Assembly: GCA_026394015.1 (NCBI GenBank)
Contig: JAPKZA010000248.1
Span: 1 to 48,229 of the forward strand
DNA: 48,229 nt
Source of the DNA: Acidobacteriota bacterium
GTDB lineage: Bacteria > Acidobacteriota > Terriglobia > Bryobacterales > Bryobacteraceae
Direction of reading: 5' to 3'
The notes beneath the pieces were generated by a model. It was not told where the DNA came from. It did no database searches and saw nothing but the letters and a program-made list of their open reading frames with translations. How positions within the stretch are numbered: position 1 is the first letter of the stretch; every line of letters starts with the position of its first letter. The position numbers were made by a program, and so were the translations under genes. Below are positions 26,654 through 35,837 of this stretch, piece by piece.

Positions 26654-26842
26654 ATGACTCTCAAAATTGATGGAATGCATTGTGGTACCTGCGTTCGTCG
26701 CGTCACCATGACTCTCGAGAAAACGATTGGCGTTACGGTCGGGGCCGTCGCCATCGGTTCGGCCACGATTGAAGCTGCTGACCCGGAACCCGTCCTGGCT
26801 GCCCTTAAAAAGGCTGGCTACCCGGCCCAAGTGTTGCAGTGA
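26654..26842 (+). CDS. copZ: copper chaperone, HMA domain (CopZ-like)
   Basis: 62 residues forming a single heavy-metal-associated domain: [21 protein letters not shown] with the metal-binding GMHCGTC (C10, C13). The usual beta-alpha-beta pattern continues to [11 protein letters not shown]. It binds Cu(I) in the cytoplasm and hands it to the ATPase encoded next. The start lies just after the CsoR-like operator. Its stop overlaps the GTG start of the ATPase gene (GTGA, 26839-26842). Confidence 0.9.
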   Translation: MTLKIDGMHCGTCVRRVTMTLEKTIGVTVGAVAIGSATIEAADPEPVLAALKKAGYPAQVLQ

Positions 26843-28869
26843 AAACGCTCACCATCCCCGTCGGCGGCATGACCTGCTCGGCCTGCCAGGGCCACGTACA
26901 GCAAGCCCTCGAAGAAGTCCCGGGCGTCGAGAGTGCCAACGTCAGCCTGCTCACGAACGAAGCCACCGTCGTCTTCGATCCCGCCCTCGCCACCCCCGCG
27001 GCGATGGTCGCCGCCATCATCGACAACGGTTACGAAGCCGTCGTCCACGAAGAAGCCGACCACGTTCGCCCCGCCGCCATTAGCATTGCAATCGGCCTGA
27101 TCATGATGGCCGCCATGCCCTTCGTCGGCCACGCCAACGCCACCTGGAACTGGGTCCAACTCGTCCTCACCGTCTACGTAATGGCCGGGCCTGGCCGCCG
27201 ATACTACGTTAAGGCCTTCAGTGGCCTCCGCCACGGCAATACGGACATGAGCACGCTGATCACCCTCGGCACCGGCGCTGCGTTCACATACTCGTTGGCG
27301 GCACTCGCCGGCCTCGCCCACGACGTCTACTTCGAAGCTGTTGTCTTCATCCTCGGCCTCGTCCTCGCCGGGCGCGCCATGGAATCCCGTGCCCGCCATC
27401 AAACCGCCGAAGCCATCCGCAAACTCGCCCAACTCGCTCCCGCCACCGCCTGGCTCCGTCGCGACGACGCCTGGGTCGCCGTCCCCATCGACACCGTCGC
27501 CCTCGGCGATCGCCTCCTCGTCAAGCCCTCCGAGCGGATTCCTGTTGATGGTTCGCTTGCATCCGGCTCTTCCACGGTCGATGAATCCATGCTCACCGGC
27601 GAACCCCTCGCCGTCGCGAAGGCTATAGGCGCTCACGTCTCCGCCGGTACTCTCAACGGGGCTGGTTCGTTTGAGATGCGGGCTACCGCTGTGGGGGCAG
27701 GCACCATGCTTGGCCAAATCGTCCGCATGACCCGCGAGGCGCAATCCTCGAAAGCGCCGCTCCAGCGCCTCGCCGACCGCATCAGCGCCATCTTCGTCCC
27801 CGTGGTCGTTTCGCTCTCGATCCTGACGTTTGCCATTTGGATGTTTCAGGGCAGGGAAGTCGCGTTCGCCCTCCAAGCCGCCGTCGCTGTGCTGATCATC
27901 GCCTGCCCCTGTGCGATGGGCTTGGCCGTGCCTGCGGCGGTCATGGTGGCCACCGGGCGTGCCGCGGGAGTTGGGGTGCTCTTCAAGGGCGGCGAAGCCA
28001 TGGAGCGCCTTTCCCGCGTCGATGTCGCCGTCCTCGATAAGACCGGCACCCTCACCGAAGGCCGCCCCGTCGTCACGCGCTTCGACGGCGATCGGCAATG
28101 GCTTCGTTCGGTCGCCGCCGTCGAGCAGGCTTCCGAACACCCCCTCGCCCAAGCCATCGTTGCCTATGCGGCGCCGCCTCTCCCCGCCGTCACTGAGTTC
28201 CTCGCCACCCCCGGCCAAGGCGCTGAAGGCTCCGTCGAAGGCCACCACATCCGGGTTGGCCGAGGCACCTGGCTCAACGTCCCCACCGACCTGCCCATCG
28301 CGGCGACGGTCGACGGAAAATACGCCCTCGCCCTCGACGTCGACGACCCCGTCAAGCCCACCTCCGCCGCTGGCGTCCAGCGCCTCGCCCTGCGTACCAT
28401 CATGCTCACGGGCGACCGCTCGGCCACCGCCCAGCGCATCGCCGCCGCCGTCGGCATCACGGAAGTCCACGCCGGCCTGCTCCCCGCCGAAAAGCTCGCC
28501 TTTATCGTCGCGTTGCAGAAGGAAGGCCGCGTCGTCGCCATGATCGGCGACGGGGTCAACGACGCGCCGGCCCTTGCGCAAGCCGACGTCGGCCTCGCCA
28601 TGGCCACCGGCTCCGACATCGCCGCCGAAACTGCCGCCGTCACGCTCCTCCGCCCCGACCTCCTCGCCGCCGCCGATGCCTTCGCCATCGCCCGCGTCAC
28701 CGTTCGCGTCATGCGACAAAACCTGTTCTGGGCCTTCGTCTATAACGCCATCGGCATTCCGCTGGCCGCCTTCGGCCAACTCAACCCCATCCTGGCCAGT
28801 GCCGCCATGGCCCTCAGTTCGGTCAGCGTCCTGGCCAATAGCCTCCGTCTCCGGTCCACCAAACTATGA
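26839..28869 (+). CDS. copA: Cu(I)-exporting P-type ATPase
   Basis: 676 residues, GTG start. It has one N-terminal HMA domain (GMTCSAC, C13 and C16), eight predicted membrane spans, the CPC metal site (356-358), the phosphorylation site D400 in DKTGTLTEG and the hinge [16 protein letters not shown]. The last spans hold YN and MALSS, the signature of Cu(I) rather than zinc transport. It pumps Cu(I) out of the cytoplasm. It sits between the chaperone and the CsoR regulator with four-base overlaps on both sides, so all are translated together. Confidence 0.95.
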   Translation: MKTLTIPVGGMTCSACQGHVQQALEEVPGVESANVSLLTNEATVVFDPALATPAAMVAAIIDNGYEAVVHEEADHVRPAAISIAIGLIMMAAMPFVGHANATWNWVQLVLTVYVMAGPGRRYYVKAFSGLRHGNTDMSTLITLGTGAAFTYSLAALAGLAHDVYFEAVVFILGLVLAGRAMESRARHQTAEAIRKLAQLAPATAWLRRDDAWVAVPIDTVALGDRLLVKPSERIPVDGSLASGSSTVDESMLTGEPLAVAKAIGAHVSAGTLNGAGSFEMRATAVGAGTMLGQIVRMTREAQSSKAPLQRLADRISAIFVPVVVSLSILTFAIWMFQGREVAFALQAAVAVLIIACPCAMGLAVPAAVMVATGRAAGVGVLFKGGEAMERLSRVDVAVLDKTGTLTEGRPVVTRFDGDRQWLRSVAAVEQASEHPLAQAIVAYAAPPLPAVTEFLATPGQGAEGSVEGHHIRVGRGTWLNVPTDLPIAATVDGKYALALDVDDPVKPTSAAGVQRLALRTIMLTGDRSATAQRIAAAVGITEVHAGLLPAEKLAFIVALQKEGRVVAMIGDGVNDAPALAQADVGLAMATGSDIAAETAAVTLLRPDLLAAADAFAIARVTVRVMRQNLFWAFVYNAIGIPLAAFGQLNPILASAAMALSSVSVLANSLRLRSTKL

Positions 28870-29132
28870 CCAAAGAAAAAAACCTCCAACGCCTCAAACG
28901 GATCGAGGGCCAGGTCCGCGGCCTGCACAAAATGATCGAAGAAGATCGCTACTGCGCCGAAGTCCTCGTCCAAATCTCCAGCGTCCAGCAGGCCCTCCGC
29001 AGCCTCGGCAAGCAGGTCATGCAGGGCCATCTCGAACATTGCGTCGCCTCCTCCTTCGCCAGTGGAAACCCTAAGCAGGTGGCCGCGATGCAGAAAGAGC
29101 TTCTAGAGTTAATGTATAAATACTCCCAATGA
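28866..29132 (+). CDS. csoR: CsoR-family copper-sensing repressor
   Basis: 88 residues, all helical. The copper ligands are in place: C30 (YCAEV), H55 and C59 (HLEHC), spaced 25 and 4 residues apart as in CsoR of Mycobacterium. A basic stretch, [20 protein letters not shown], opens the protein. Apo-CsoR binds operator DNA and releases it when Cu(I) binds. It overlaps copA by ATGA (28866-28869) and the phosphatase gene by ATGA (29129-29132). The likely operator is at 26623-26646. Confidence 0.95.
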   Translation: MTKEKNLQRLKRIEGQVRGLHKMIEEDRYCAEVLVQISSVQQALRSLGKQVMQGHLEHCVASSFASGNPKQVAAMQKELLELMYKYSQ

Positions 29133-29854
29133 AATTCCTTCTTGCCCTTGTCGCGCTTCCTCTGCTGGCCCAGCAGGATCTCTCCGTCGCCTGGGTCCGG
29201 ACGAGCGTCGAATACGCCGCCCTCACGCAGCAAACCTACCGTGGCGCTTCCCAGGCGCTGGAAACGGCTCTCGCCGACCCCCGTTGGACCGCCGCCCTCG
29301 AACAGGCCCAAGGCTTTGACGAACTCCCCCCGGCCGTCATTCTCGATCTCGACGAAACCGTCCTCGACAACAGCGAGCACCAAGCCTCGCTTGCCGCCCA
29401 ACACATCGCGTTTGACAACGACAAGTGGCAAGCCTGGGTCGCCCAAGCCAAGGCCGGCCCCATCCCCGGCGCCATCGAATTTCTCAAGTTCGCCCAGGCC
29501 CGCGGCGTAGCCCTCGTCTACATCACCAACCGCACCTGCAAGGCCAACGATGCAAACGATCCTACCGTCCGCAACCTTCGCCGCCTCGGTGCCCCGTGGG
29601 TTCCTTCCCGTTTGCTATGCCGCGAAGGCAGCAGCAGCGATAAGTCCGCCCGCCGCGCCGCCGTTGCCGCCGCCTACCGCGTTCTGCTCCTGATCGGCGA
29701 CGACTTTCAAGATTTCGTCAGCGTCCCGACGGAGCAGAACTCCATCGCCGGCCGCCGCGAAATTCTCGGCCCCAATCAGCCCTTCTTCGGCGACCGCTGG
29801 TTTCTCATCCCCAACCCGATGTACGGCTCCTGGGAGCGCGTCCTTCAGCGCTGA
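29129..29854 (+). CDS. exported class B/e(P4)-like HAD acid phosphatase
   Basis: 241 residues with a signal peptide ([16 protein letters not shown]) but no lipobox, unlike the e(P4) lipoproteins it resembles. The HAD nucleophile motif is LDLDETVLDN, with YITNRTC and IGDDFQDF further on. Such enzymes dephosphorylate nucleotides or small esters in the periplasm. Its start overlaps the csoR stop (ATGA), so it is probably under copper control too, which is unusual. Its 3' end overlaps the convergent D-aminoacylase gene by 10 bases. Confidence 0.88.
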   Translation: MKFLLALVALPLLAQQDLSVAWVRTSVEYAALTQQTYRGASQALETALADPRWTAALEQAQGFDELPPAVILDLDETVLDNSEHQASLAAQHIAFDNDKWQAWVAQAKAGPIPGAIEFLKFAQARGVALVYITNRTCKANDANDPTVRNLRRLGAPWVPSRLLCREGSSSDKSARRAAVAAAYRVLLLIGDDFQDFVSVPTEQNSIAGRREILGPNQPFFGDRWFLIPNPMYGSWERVLQR

Positions 29855-31437
29855 CGAACAATCGCGCCCGGCCGCGCTTTCGTGTGTTCGCCGTCTTTCA
29901 ACACCGCGACTCCATTCACGAGCACGTGCTTGATGCCCGTCGAGTAAGCATGCGGCTTCTCATAGGTCGAATGGTCGATCACCGTCGCCGGATCGAACAC
30001 CGTCACATCGGCCACCATGCCCGGCCGCAGCAACCCCCGATCATAAATCCGAACTTTGCTCGCGTTCGCCGACGTCATCTTCCGAATCGCCTCTTCCATC
30101 GTGATCACTTTCTCATCGCGCACGTACCGCCCCAGCACCCGCGGAAACGTGCCGTAGTAGCGCGGATGCGGATGCTCGGCAGAGAGCAATCCAGTGGTCG
30201 CCACCGCCCGCCCGTCCGACCCGATCGAAACAAACGGCTGCTTCATCGCATACCGCATGTCCTCTTCGCTGTGGTGGAAAAATACGGTCGGCACAGAGCC
30301 TCCGTTGTCGACGAGCACCTGGAACAACGCGTCCACCGGCGGTTTCTTCAGCGCCGCGATGATCTGGTTCATTCGCTGCCCTTCATACTTCTTGTAGGCC
30401 GGGTTTGAAAACGAAGAGACCTGCATGCCCTCCCAATTCCCGACCGCCGTGTAGTGGTTGTACCAATTGGTCCCCGGGATCCCGTTCAGCACTTCGCTCG
30501 TCAGGCGGTCTTTTAGCTTGGGATCCTGGATGCGTTCGAGCAGCGCGTTCACCCCGCCCTCATGCGCCCACGGCGGAATAATGCTCGACAGGTTATTCTG
30601 CCCCGCCCGATACGGGTAGACGTGCGCTTCCACCTCCTGCCCCTCGGCCCGCGCCTTCGCTATCGTCGCCATCACTTCTGGCATGCGGCCCCACAGCTTG
30701 TTATCGGCCAGTTTCACGTGGATGATATCGACCGGTACGCCAGCGCGCTTCCCGATCTCAATCGCCTCGGCGATCGACTCGAACACCCCGATCCCTTCGG
30801 TCCGCATATGGGTCGAGTAGATGCCGCCGAACGGCTTCGCCTCTTCGCACATCGCGACCAGCGTATCGGTGTCGATCCACGATCCCGGCGGCCCGGAGAG
30901 CGAACTGGAGACCCCCAGCGCCCCGTCTTCCATCGCCTGTTTGACGAGCGCTCGCATCTTCGTCAACTCCGTCGCCGTCGGGGGGCCCGCCTTCGGCCCG
31001 CGGACCTGCGTCCACACTTGGCTCGACCCCACGTAGCTGCCGACGTTGGACGAAATCCCGGTCTTCAGCAGCCGTTCCCAATAGTTTGTAAACCGCGGAA
31101 AGTCCCGCGACGGCGCCGCCGAAGGGCCCTCGCCGAAGATCATCGTCGTCACGCCCTGCCGCACAAACGATTGCGCGTTCCCATCGGCCAGCAACGAGGT
31201 ATCGGAGTGGTTGTGGATGTCGATGAAGCCGGGAGCGACAATCAGACCCTTGGCGTCGATGGTGGTCTTGGCCGACCCGGTCAGTTTCCCAATCGCGGCG
31301 ATCTTCCCGCCGCTGATGGCGACATCAGCTAGGAACGTTGGGTTCCCGGTCCCGTCGGCCACCCGGCCATTCTTGATCAAGACATCATACTGCTGGCCGA
31401 AAGCCAGCGCGGCGACAAACCAAAGAAAGAAGCGCAT
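29845..31437 (-). CDS. exported D-aminoacylase/amidohydrolase
   Basis: 530 residues with a signal peptide (MRFFLWFVAALAFGQQ). The family opening YDVLIKNGRVADGTGNP and the metal site PGFIDIHNHSD are those of N-acyl-D-amino-acid deacylases and related amidohydrolases, and the C-terminal FDPATVIDHSTYEKPHAYSTGIKHVLVNGV is also typical. It probably cleaves N-acyl groups from D-amino acids outside the cytoplasm. It lies downstream of a small uncertain region on the same strand. It overlaps the phosphatase gene by 10 bases at the 3' ends. Confidence 0.9.
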   Translation of the reverse strand: MRFFLWFVAALAFGQQYDVLIKNGRVADGTGNPTFLADVAISGGKIAAIGKLTGSAKTTIDAKGLIVAPGFIDIHNHSDTSLLADGNAQSFVRQGVTTMIFGEGPSAAPSRDFPRFTNYWERLLKTGISSNVGSYVGSSQVWTQVRGPKAGPPTATELTKMRALVKQAMEDGALGVSSSLSGPPGSWIDTDTLVAMCEEAKPFGGIYSTHMRTEGIGVFESIAEAIEIGKRAGVPVDIIHVKLADNKLWGRMPEVMATIAKARAEGQEVEAHVYPYRAGQNNLSSIIPPWAHEGGVNALLERIQDPKLKDRLTSEVLNGIPGTNWYNHYTAVGNWEGMQVSSFSNPAYKKYEGQRMNQIIAALKKPPVDALFQVLVDNGGSVPTVFFHHSEEDMRYAMKQPFVSIGSDGRAVATTGLLSAEHPHPRYYGTFPRVLGRYVRDEKVITMEEAIRKMTSANASKVRIYDRGLLRPGMVADVTVFDPATVIDHSTYEKPHAYSTGIKHVLVNGVAVLKDGEHTKARPGAIVRQR

Positions 31438-31468
31438 GGATAGCAGTCTATCGCTAATCGCCGCGGCG

Positions 31469-31770
31469 TTAAAATGCGATCTCTTCGAATTCGGCGAAGG
31501 GGGTCCGTGAGCCGTCGGTCCGCGCGATGAGCAATTTCCCGCTCGGTTTCACGCAACGCTTCAGCGCCGGAACCTCGGGCGCCGAACTGGATGACGCACG
31601 AATCTTCTGCACCGCCGGCAGCAGCAGGCCAATCAGCACTGCAATGATGCGTCCGGGAGTAGTTGGCGGATCTTCTGGGCAATCCTCCTGTCGGCACCGA
31701 GAACGATGTTCTGGGGCGTGAGCGGCTTGTTGAGCAAGGCGTTGGTCGCAGCGCTAACTATTTCGCCCAA
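31469..31770 (-). pseudogene. possible small-gene remnant with a prepilin-like segment
   Basis: About 350 bases between the D-aminoacylase and Spy-like genes. Two short overlapping minus-strand frames read like protein. One (31633-31770, TTG start) ends LTPQNIVLGADRRIAQKIRQLLPDASLQC. The other (31469-31639, GTG start, 7 bases of overlap) reads LIGLLLPAVQKIRASSSSAP and continues to TDGSRTPFAEFEEIAF. LLLPAVQKIR resembles the start of DUF1559 prepilin-like proteins (ALLLPAVQKVR). It may be a degraded gene, a frameshifted one or two tiny coupled ORFs. No good ribosome-binding site was seen. Confidence 0.3.
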
Positions 31771-31793
31771 AGCCCCAGCCGATCTACTGGAGT

Positions 31794-32342
31794 CTATCGC
31801 GGTGGCTCGGCGACCGAGATAAGGCCGGTGAGGGACACTCCGAGACGAAATTGGTTGCCGCACCCCACAGGAGACTGCTGAAGCAGGAATGAGGCAAAAT
31901 TCCCCGGTACGGATGGTTCTGACATCAAGTTCCACGACAGCGCTGAACAAGCCGTATTATGCTGTCGCAACACCTCCTCCAGGCTGGCCAGCCTGGCCTT
32001 CTGTGCCAGCGTCAATAGCCCTTGGATCTCGGCTACCGTCTTATTGACCTCTGTCTCCAACTCTCGACGAATCGTTTCCAGTTCCAGGTACCGAACGCCG
32101 ATTGCCATCGGGTCCAGCGTCGACCGTCCCGTCTCTTGGGCAATCTCGAACTGCACCATAGACTGCCGCTGCATCTTCTCCGAGCGGAACCGCCCCAACC
32201 TCTCGTTCTTAGTGACGATCTCGGCCACTTGAGGGTCGGTCAACTCCAAATACTTTTTAAGAGGATCGGGAAATGCGAAGGAAAAACCCTGCGCGAACAC
32301 CACCTCAAACGAAAGCAGAAAAAGTGGAATCAAGAACCGCAT
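31794..32342 (-). CDS. exported Spy/CpxP-like LTxxQ protein
   Basis: 182 residues with a signal peptide (MRFLIPLFLLSFEVVFAQ). A helical middle contains LTDPQVAEIVTKNERLG and LLTLAQKARLASLEEVL, the two LTxxQ-type repeats of Spy/CpxP periplasmic proteins. The last 55 residues, with FASFLLQ and three cysteines, differ from enteric Spy. A chaperone or envelope-stress role is likely but not shown. It lies 51 bases downstream of the cyclophilin gene on the same strand. Confidence 0.75.
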   Translation of the reverse strand: MRFLIPLFLLSFEVVFAQGFSFAFPDPLKKYLELTDPQVAEIVTKNERLGRFRSEKMQRQSMVQFEIAQETGRSTLDPMAIGVRYLELETIRRELETEVNKTVAEIQGLLTLAQKARLASLEEVLRQHNTACSALSWNLMSEPSVPGNFASFLLQQSPVGCGNQFRLGVSLTGLISVAEPPR

Positions 32343-32393
32343 GGCCCCATTCTACGGCCAAAGCCGCAAAATGGGGCCGCGTTTCACCACATT

Positions 32394-32873
32394 TTACGCG
32401 ACGTCAATCGTCAACGAAGTAATCGTATCCCCGCCCTTGATCGCATCCACCACGTCCAGCCCGGTCGTCACCTTGCCGAACACCGTGTGCTTGCCATTGA
32501 GCCAAGGGCAGGGCACGTGCGTGATAAAAAACTGGCTCCCGTTCGTCCCCGGACCCGCGTTCGCCATCGAAATCACTCCCCGCTCATGCGAGTTCGGATT
32601 CCCCGCAAACTCATCGCCGAACTTGTAGCCCGGACCGCCCCGGCCTGACCCCTCCGGGCATCCGCCCTGCACCATGAAGTCCGGGATCACCCGATGAAAC
32701 GTCAAGCCGTCATAATACTTGTCCTGCGCCAGGAAAACAAAGTTGTTCACCGTCTTCGGTGCGCTTTTGGCGTCAAGCGCCAAAACGATCGTGCCACGGG
32801 ACGTGTTAAACGTCGCCGTGTAGCTCTTGGTCGGGTCAATGACCATCTCTGGGTATGCTGCGTATTGCTTCAT
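32394..32873 (-). CDS. cyclophilin-type peptidyl-prolyl cis-trans isomerase
   Basis: 159 residues, cytoplasmic (no signal). Cyclophilin motifs are clear: NFVFLAQDKYYDGLTFHRVIPDFMVQGG with the catalytic Arg in FHRV, then GSGRGGPGYKFGDEF and NGSQFFITHVPCPWLNGKHTVFGKVTTG. It speeds proline isomerisation in protein folding. Its ATG overlaps the stop of the mannose-1-phosphate guanylyltransferase gene by four bases, so translation is coupled. It ends the densely packed run that begins at ffh. Confidence 0.94.
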   Translation of the reverse strand: MKQYAAYPEMVIDPTKSYTATFNTSRGTIVLALDAKSAPKTVNNFVFLAQDKYYDGLTFHRVIPDFMVQGGCPEGSGRGGPGYKFGDEFAGNPNSHERGVISMANAGPGTNGSQFFITHVPCPWLNGKHTVFGKVTTGLDVVDAIKGGDTITSLTIDVA

Positions 32874-33952
32874 AGAAGTTCTTCTCGTTTCATTTTTTCG
32901 AGCGCCTTAACGATATCGCTCACCTGCTGCGAACGGTTCCGATCGGCGATCAGAAGCGCGTCCGGCGTTTCGACAACCACCAGGTTTTCTACCCCCAGCA
33001 GTGCCACTAGCTTCCCCGGAACGTCCACATAGTTCCCGGTCGCCAACTCCGCAATCACCTCGCCCCGCGACACGTTCGAATAGATCCCGCGCGCCCCCAA
33101 CTCATACACGGCGTTCCACGTCCCCACGTCGTTCCAGCCAAACTCATCCGCCGGAATACCCACAATGTTGGTGGCCTTTTCGAGCACCGCGTAGTCAATC
33201 GAAATGCTTTCGCACTCCAAAAACTTCGTCGCTAAAGCCGACTTAAACTTCGCGCTGCCAAAGGCCGGCAGGCTCTCCAGCGTCGCCGCCGTATACGGCA
33301 AATGCTCCCGCAACGAACCCAAAACTACATCGGCCCGCCAGAAGAACATCCCCGCGTTCCAGTAGAAATTTCCGGCGGCAACGTACTCTTTCGCCGTCTC
33401 TAAATCGGGCTTCTCGCGGAAGCTGCGCACCGGTACCGGCACCGTCTCGCCCGCCGTCACCCCGGAGGGAAATTCGATGTAGCCGTACCCCGTCTCCGCC
33501 CACCGCGGCTGCACGCCCAGCACGGCGATCTTGCCTTCGGCCGCCGCCTTGAACGCCGGCTTTACGAGCCGCACGTACCGCGAATTCTTCTCGATCACAT
33601 GGTCGGCCGGGAACACCCCCATCACCGCATCCGGATCCTGCCGATGCAAAATCTGCGCAATCAAGCCAATCGCCGGAGCCGTGTTCCGCTGCGCCGGTTC
33701 CGCAATGATCTGCTTCTTCGGCACCTCCGGCAGTTGCTTGGCAATCGTATCCCGCAGATGATCATTCGTGATGATCCAGATCCGCTCCGGCGGCAGCACC
33801 GCCCGCAGGCGATCCACGGTCTGCTGAATCAGCGTCCGTTCCCCAAAGAAACTCAATACCTGCTTGGCCGATTTCTTGCGGCTCTTGGGCCAGAACCGCG
33901 TCCCGCGGCCCCCGGCCAGAATCAATCCGTAATAGTGGTCAGTCTTCGCCAT
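32870..33952 (-). CDS. mannose-1-phosphate guanylyltransferase
   Basis: 360 residues with the nucleotidyltransferase signature LILAGGRGTRFWPKSRKKSAKQ near the start, and later VFPADHVI, FREKPDLETAKEYV and SIDYAVLEK. It makes GDP-mannose from mannose-1-phosphate and GTP, supplying surface polysaccharide and glycoconjugates. The length fits the single-domain form with no fused isomerase. It lies 3 bases from the signal peptidase gene upstream and overlaps the cyclophilin gene downstream. Confidence 0.92.
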   Translation of the reverse strand: MAKTDHYYGLILAGGRGTRFWPKSRKKSAKQVLSFFGERTLIQQTVDRLRAVLPPERIWIITNDHLRDTIAKQLPEVPKKQIIAEPAQRNTAPAIGLIAQILHRQDPDAVMGVFPADHVIEKNSRYVRLVKPAFKAAAEGKIAVLGVQPRWAETGYGYIEFPSGVTAGETVPVPVRSFREKPDLETAKEYVAAGNFYWNAGMFFWRADVVLGSLREHLPYTAATLESLPAFGSAKFKSALATKFLECESISIDYAVLEKATNIVGIPADEFGWNDVGTWNAVYELGARGIYSNVSRGEVIAELATGNYVDVPGKLVALLGVENLVVVETPDALLIADRNRSQQVSDIVKALEKMKREELL

Positions 33953-33955
33953 GTG

Positions 33956-34705
33956 CTATCCGAGTGGATACGAAGTAATTCGCTGAAATGTTCGTTCCCA
34001 ACGAGTCTTCGTGAAAAAATGAAGGGCCATGTCTTTCGTGTGGTCCCCAATGTGGCCGTCGTTCTGTGGCTGCCAATGCTCTTGTGGGGCGTCGTAGGAC
34101 CACCACACCAGCACCGGCTTGCCGTAGATGTTCTCCCGCGGCACGAAGCCCCAAAAACGCGAATCAGCCGAGTTGTCGCGGTTGTCGCCTATGGCAAAAT
34201 ACATCCCCGGCGGCACCACTAACTCCCCGTTGAAGACGTGCGCCTGCAACATCTCGATTGCTCGATTTTCGATCCCCGGAACCGGCGCTTCGTTCGGGAA
34301 ATTCCGCAAATACGGCACCCGCAGCCCCGCGTTCTGCCGTTTGTACGGCTCCTCGACCGCTTGGCCGTTCAAGATCAATTGGTTGTCCATGAATTGGATC
34401 CGGTCTCCCGGCACCCCAATCACCCGTTTGACGTAAGGCTGGGCCTCATCGAGCGGGTATTGGAAGACGATCACGTCGCCCCGCTTCACATCCGCATAGG
34501 GCAGCAGCGCCTTCGAAAAATCGTTGGCCGGCGCGTAAACCAGCTTATCGACGAGCAGATGGTCGCCCACCCGGATCGTCGTGTCCATCGACGGCGTCGG
34601 CACTACAAAGGCCTGCACGAGTGTCGTCGTCCCGAACAGCAGCATCAGCCCCGTTACGGTCCATTCCGCCAGCCAGTGCCGCACCAGGCGTGTTTTCGTC
34701 GCCAT
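33956..34705 (-). CDS. lepB: signal peptidase I, second copy
   Basis: 249 residues. One N-terminal membrane span (TVTGLMLLFGTTTLVQAFVV) precedes the catalytic Ser39 in TPSMDTT; the general base is Lys93 in YVKRVIGVPGDRI. Box E, GDNRDNSADSRFWG, is also present. It cleaves Sec and Tat signal peptides at the membrane. It follows its paralogue after 3 bases. The two share long near-identical stretches around the membrane span and active site. Confidence 0.95.
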   Translation of the reverse strand: MATKTRLVRHWLAEWTVTGLMLLFGTTTLVQAFVVPTPSMDTTIRVGDHLLVDKLVYAPANDFSKALLPYADVKRGDVIVFQYPLDEAQPYVKRVIGVPGDRIQFMDNQLILNGQAVEEPYKRQNAGLRVPYLRNFPNEAPVPGIENRAIEMLQAHVFNGELVVPPGMYFAIGDNRDNSADSRFWGFVPRENIYGKPVLVWWSYDAPQEHWQPQNDGHIGDHTKDMALHFFTKTRWERTFQRITSYPLG

Positions 34706-34708
34706 AGT

Positions 34709-35527
34709 TTATTGCACCGGATAACCGTGGATCAGGTTGAACGTCCGCTTCCAGCGGGTCTTCGTGAAAAAGTTCGTCGCCAAGTCCTGAATGTGGTCCC
34801 AGCCCGGCGTCGAACTCTGCAACCGCTCGGTGGGGGCGTCGTAGGACCAGTAAATAATCAGCGGCTTGCCGATGATATTCTCCCGCGGCACAAACCCCCA
34901 GTAACGTGAGTCCAGGGATTGGTCCCGATTGTCGCCCATCGCAAAATAGGCGTTATCCGGCACTACGATCTCTTTGCCCGCCAGATGCTTCTCGAGCATC
35001 GTCCGTCCGCCTTCGTCCAGACGTGTATTCGGTTCGGAAGGAAACGTGTCCCGGTACGAATCGAAGTACTCGGTCTTGTGATACTTATAGGGTTCGGTCA
35101 ACGGTTTGCCGTTCAAAAACACCTGCTTGTTCTCGACGCGAATCCGGTCCCCTGGGACACCCATCACGCGCTTGACGAAGGTGAACTTCAAATCGCTCGG
35201 CCAACGGAAGACGATGATATCGCCCCGCTTCACTTCCGAATACGGCAGAAAGTAACGGCTGATCGGCCCCGGAGGCGCATACGCCAACTTATCCACCAGC
35301 AAATGGTCGCCGATTAACAGCGTGTCTTCCATCGATCCCGTCGGGATAACAAACGCCTGGACCAACGTCGTCGTGCCGAACAGCAGCAGCAATATGGTCA
35401 CAGTCCATTCGGCAATCGTATTGCGTGGGGTCTCTTCTTTCCGCTGCAGGAAAATCTGCTTCCAGAGCGGTTGTTCAGGCGCGGACGGATCCGCGGGGGT
35501 CGATTTCTGATCTTGTTCCAATGCCAC
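34709..35527 (-). CDS. lepB: signal peptidase I, first copy
   Basis: 272 residues. It has a longer charged N-terminus (about 37 residues), a membrane span (TVTILLLLFGTTTLVQAFVI), catalytic Ser65 in TGSMEDT and Lys119 in FVKRVMGVPGDRI, then GDNRDQSLDSRYWG. It is clearly a tandem paralogue of the next gene, differing by an insertion between the substrate-binding strands. Two LepB proteins may share the large load of exported proteins in this organism or differ in specificity. Confidence 0.95.
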   Translation of the reverse strand: MALEQDQKSTPADPSAPEQPLWKQIFLQRKEETPRNTIAEWTVTILLLLFGTTTLVQAFVIPTGSMEDTLLIGDHLLVDKLAYAPPGPISRYFLPYSEVKRGDIIVFRWPSDLKFTFVKRVMGVPGDRIRVENKQVFLNGKPLTEPYKYHKTEYFDSYRDTFPSEPNTRLDEGGRTMLEKHLAGKEIVVPDNAYFAMGDNRDQSLDSRYWGFVPRENIIGKPLIIYWSYDAPTERLQSSTPGWDHIQDLATNFFTKTRWKRTFNLIHGYPVQ

Positions 35528-35546
35528 GGTGTTCTTCCAATTCTAG

Positions 35547-35837
35547 CTAATCGAACAGCACTTCCCGAAGGTAGCGATACAAATCGCGCAGGCTCGTGCC
35601 AATATTCACAATGCCTATGCCAGATACGGCCCCGCGGACGTAAGGGTTCACCCAAATTTCCCGCGTTCCCTCCCGCCAATTGGCCAACTCGTTCCGCTCC
35701 CACCCATCCATCCACGGGTAGACCAGCAAAAACACCCCTAACTCAAAGCAGAGGATGATCCAGGCCAGCCCGGATAAACGAGCAAACCAACTCCGACGAA
35801 TCCGAGGATGAAGCGGTAGCTCTGGCAGTGGGTTCAT
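35547..35837 (-). CDS. small membrane protein, unknown
   Basis: 96 residues. An Arg-rich N-terminus (HPRIRRSWFARLSG) leads into one membrane span (LAWIILCFELGVFLLVYPWM), followed by a tail of about 45 residues (NPYVRGAVSGIGIVNIGTSLRDLYRYL). It overlaps rnhB by ATGA (35834-35837) and comes 19 bases before the first lepB, so it belongs to the same transcript. I do not recognise the family. Its place suggests a link to membrane or protein-export housekeeping. Confidence 0.75.
   Translation of the reverse strand: MNPLPELPLHPRIRRSWFARLSGLAWIILCFELGVFLLVYPWMDGWERNELANWREGTREIWVNPYVRGAVSGIGIVNIGTSLRDLYRYLREVLFD

Noticed and set aside
26818-28779. 653-codon minus-strand open frame opposite copA
   Set aside because: The product is Gly/Asp/Glu-rich low-complexity sequence typical of the shadow of a GC-rich gene, while copA has every P-type ATPase motif.
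31633-31950. 105-codon minus-strand frame starting MFSAVVELDV across the end of the Spy-like gene
   Set aside because: Its first half is the out-of-frame shadow of the Spy-like gene. Only the last 45 codons read like protein and they are listed as an uncertain remnant.
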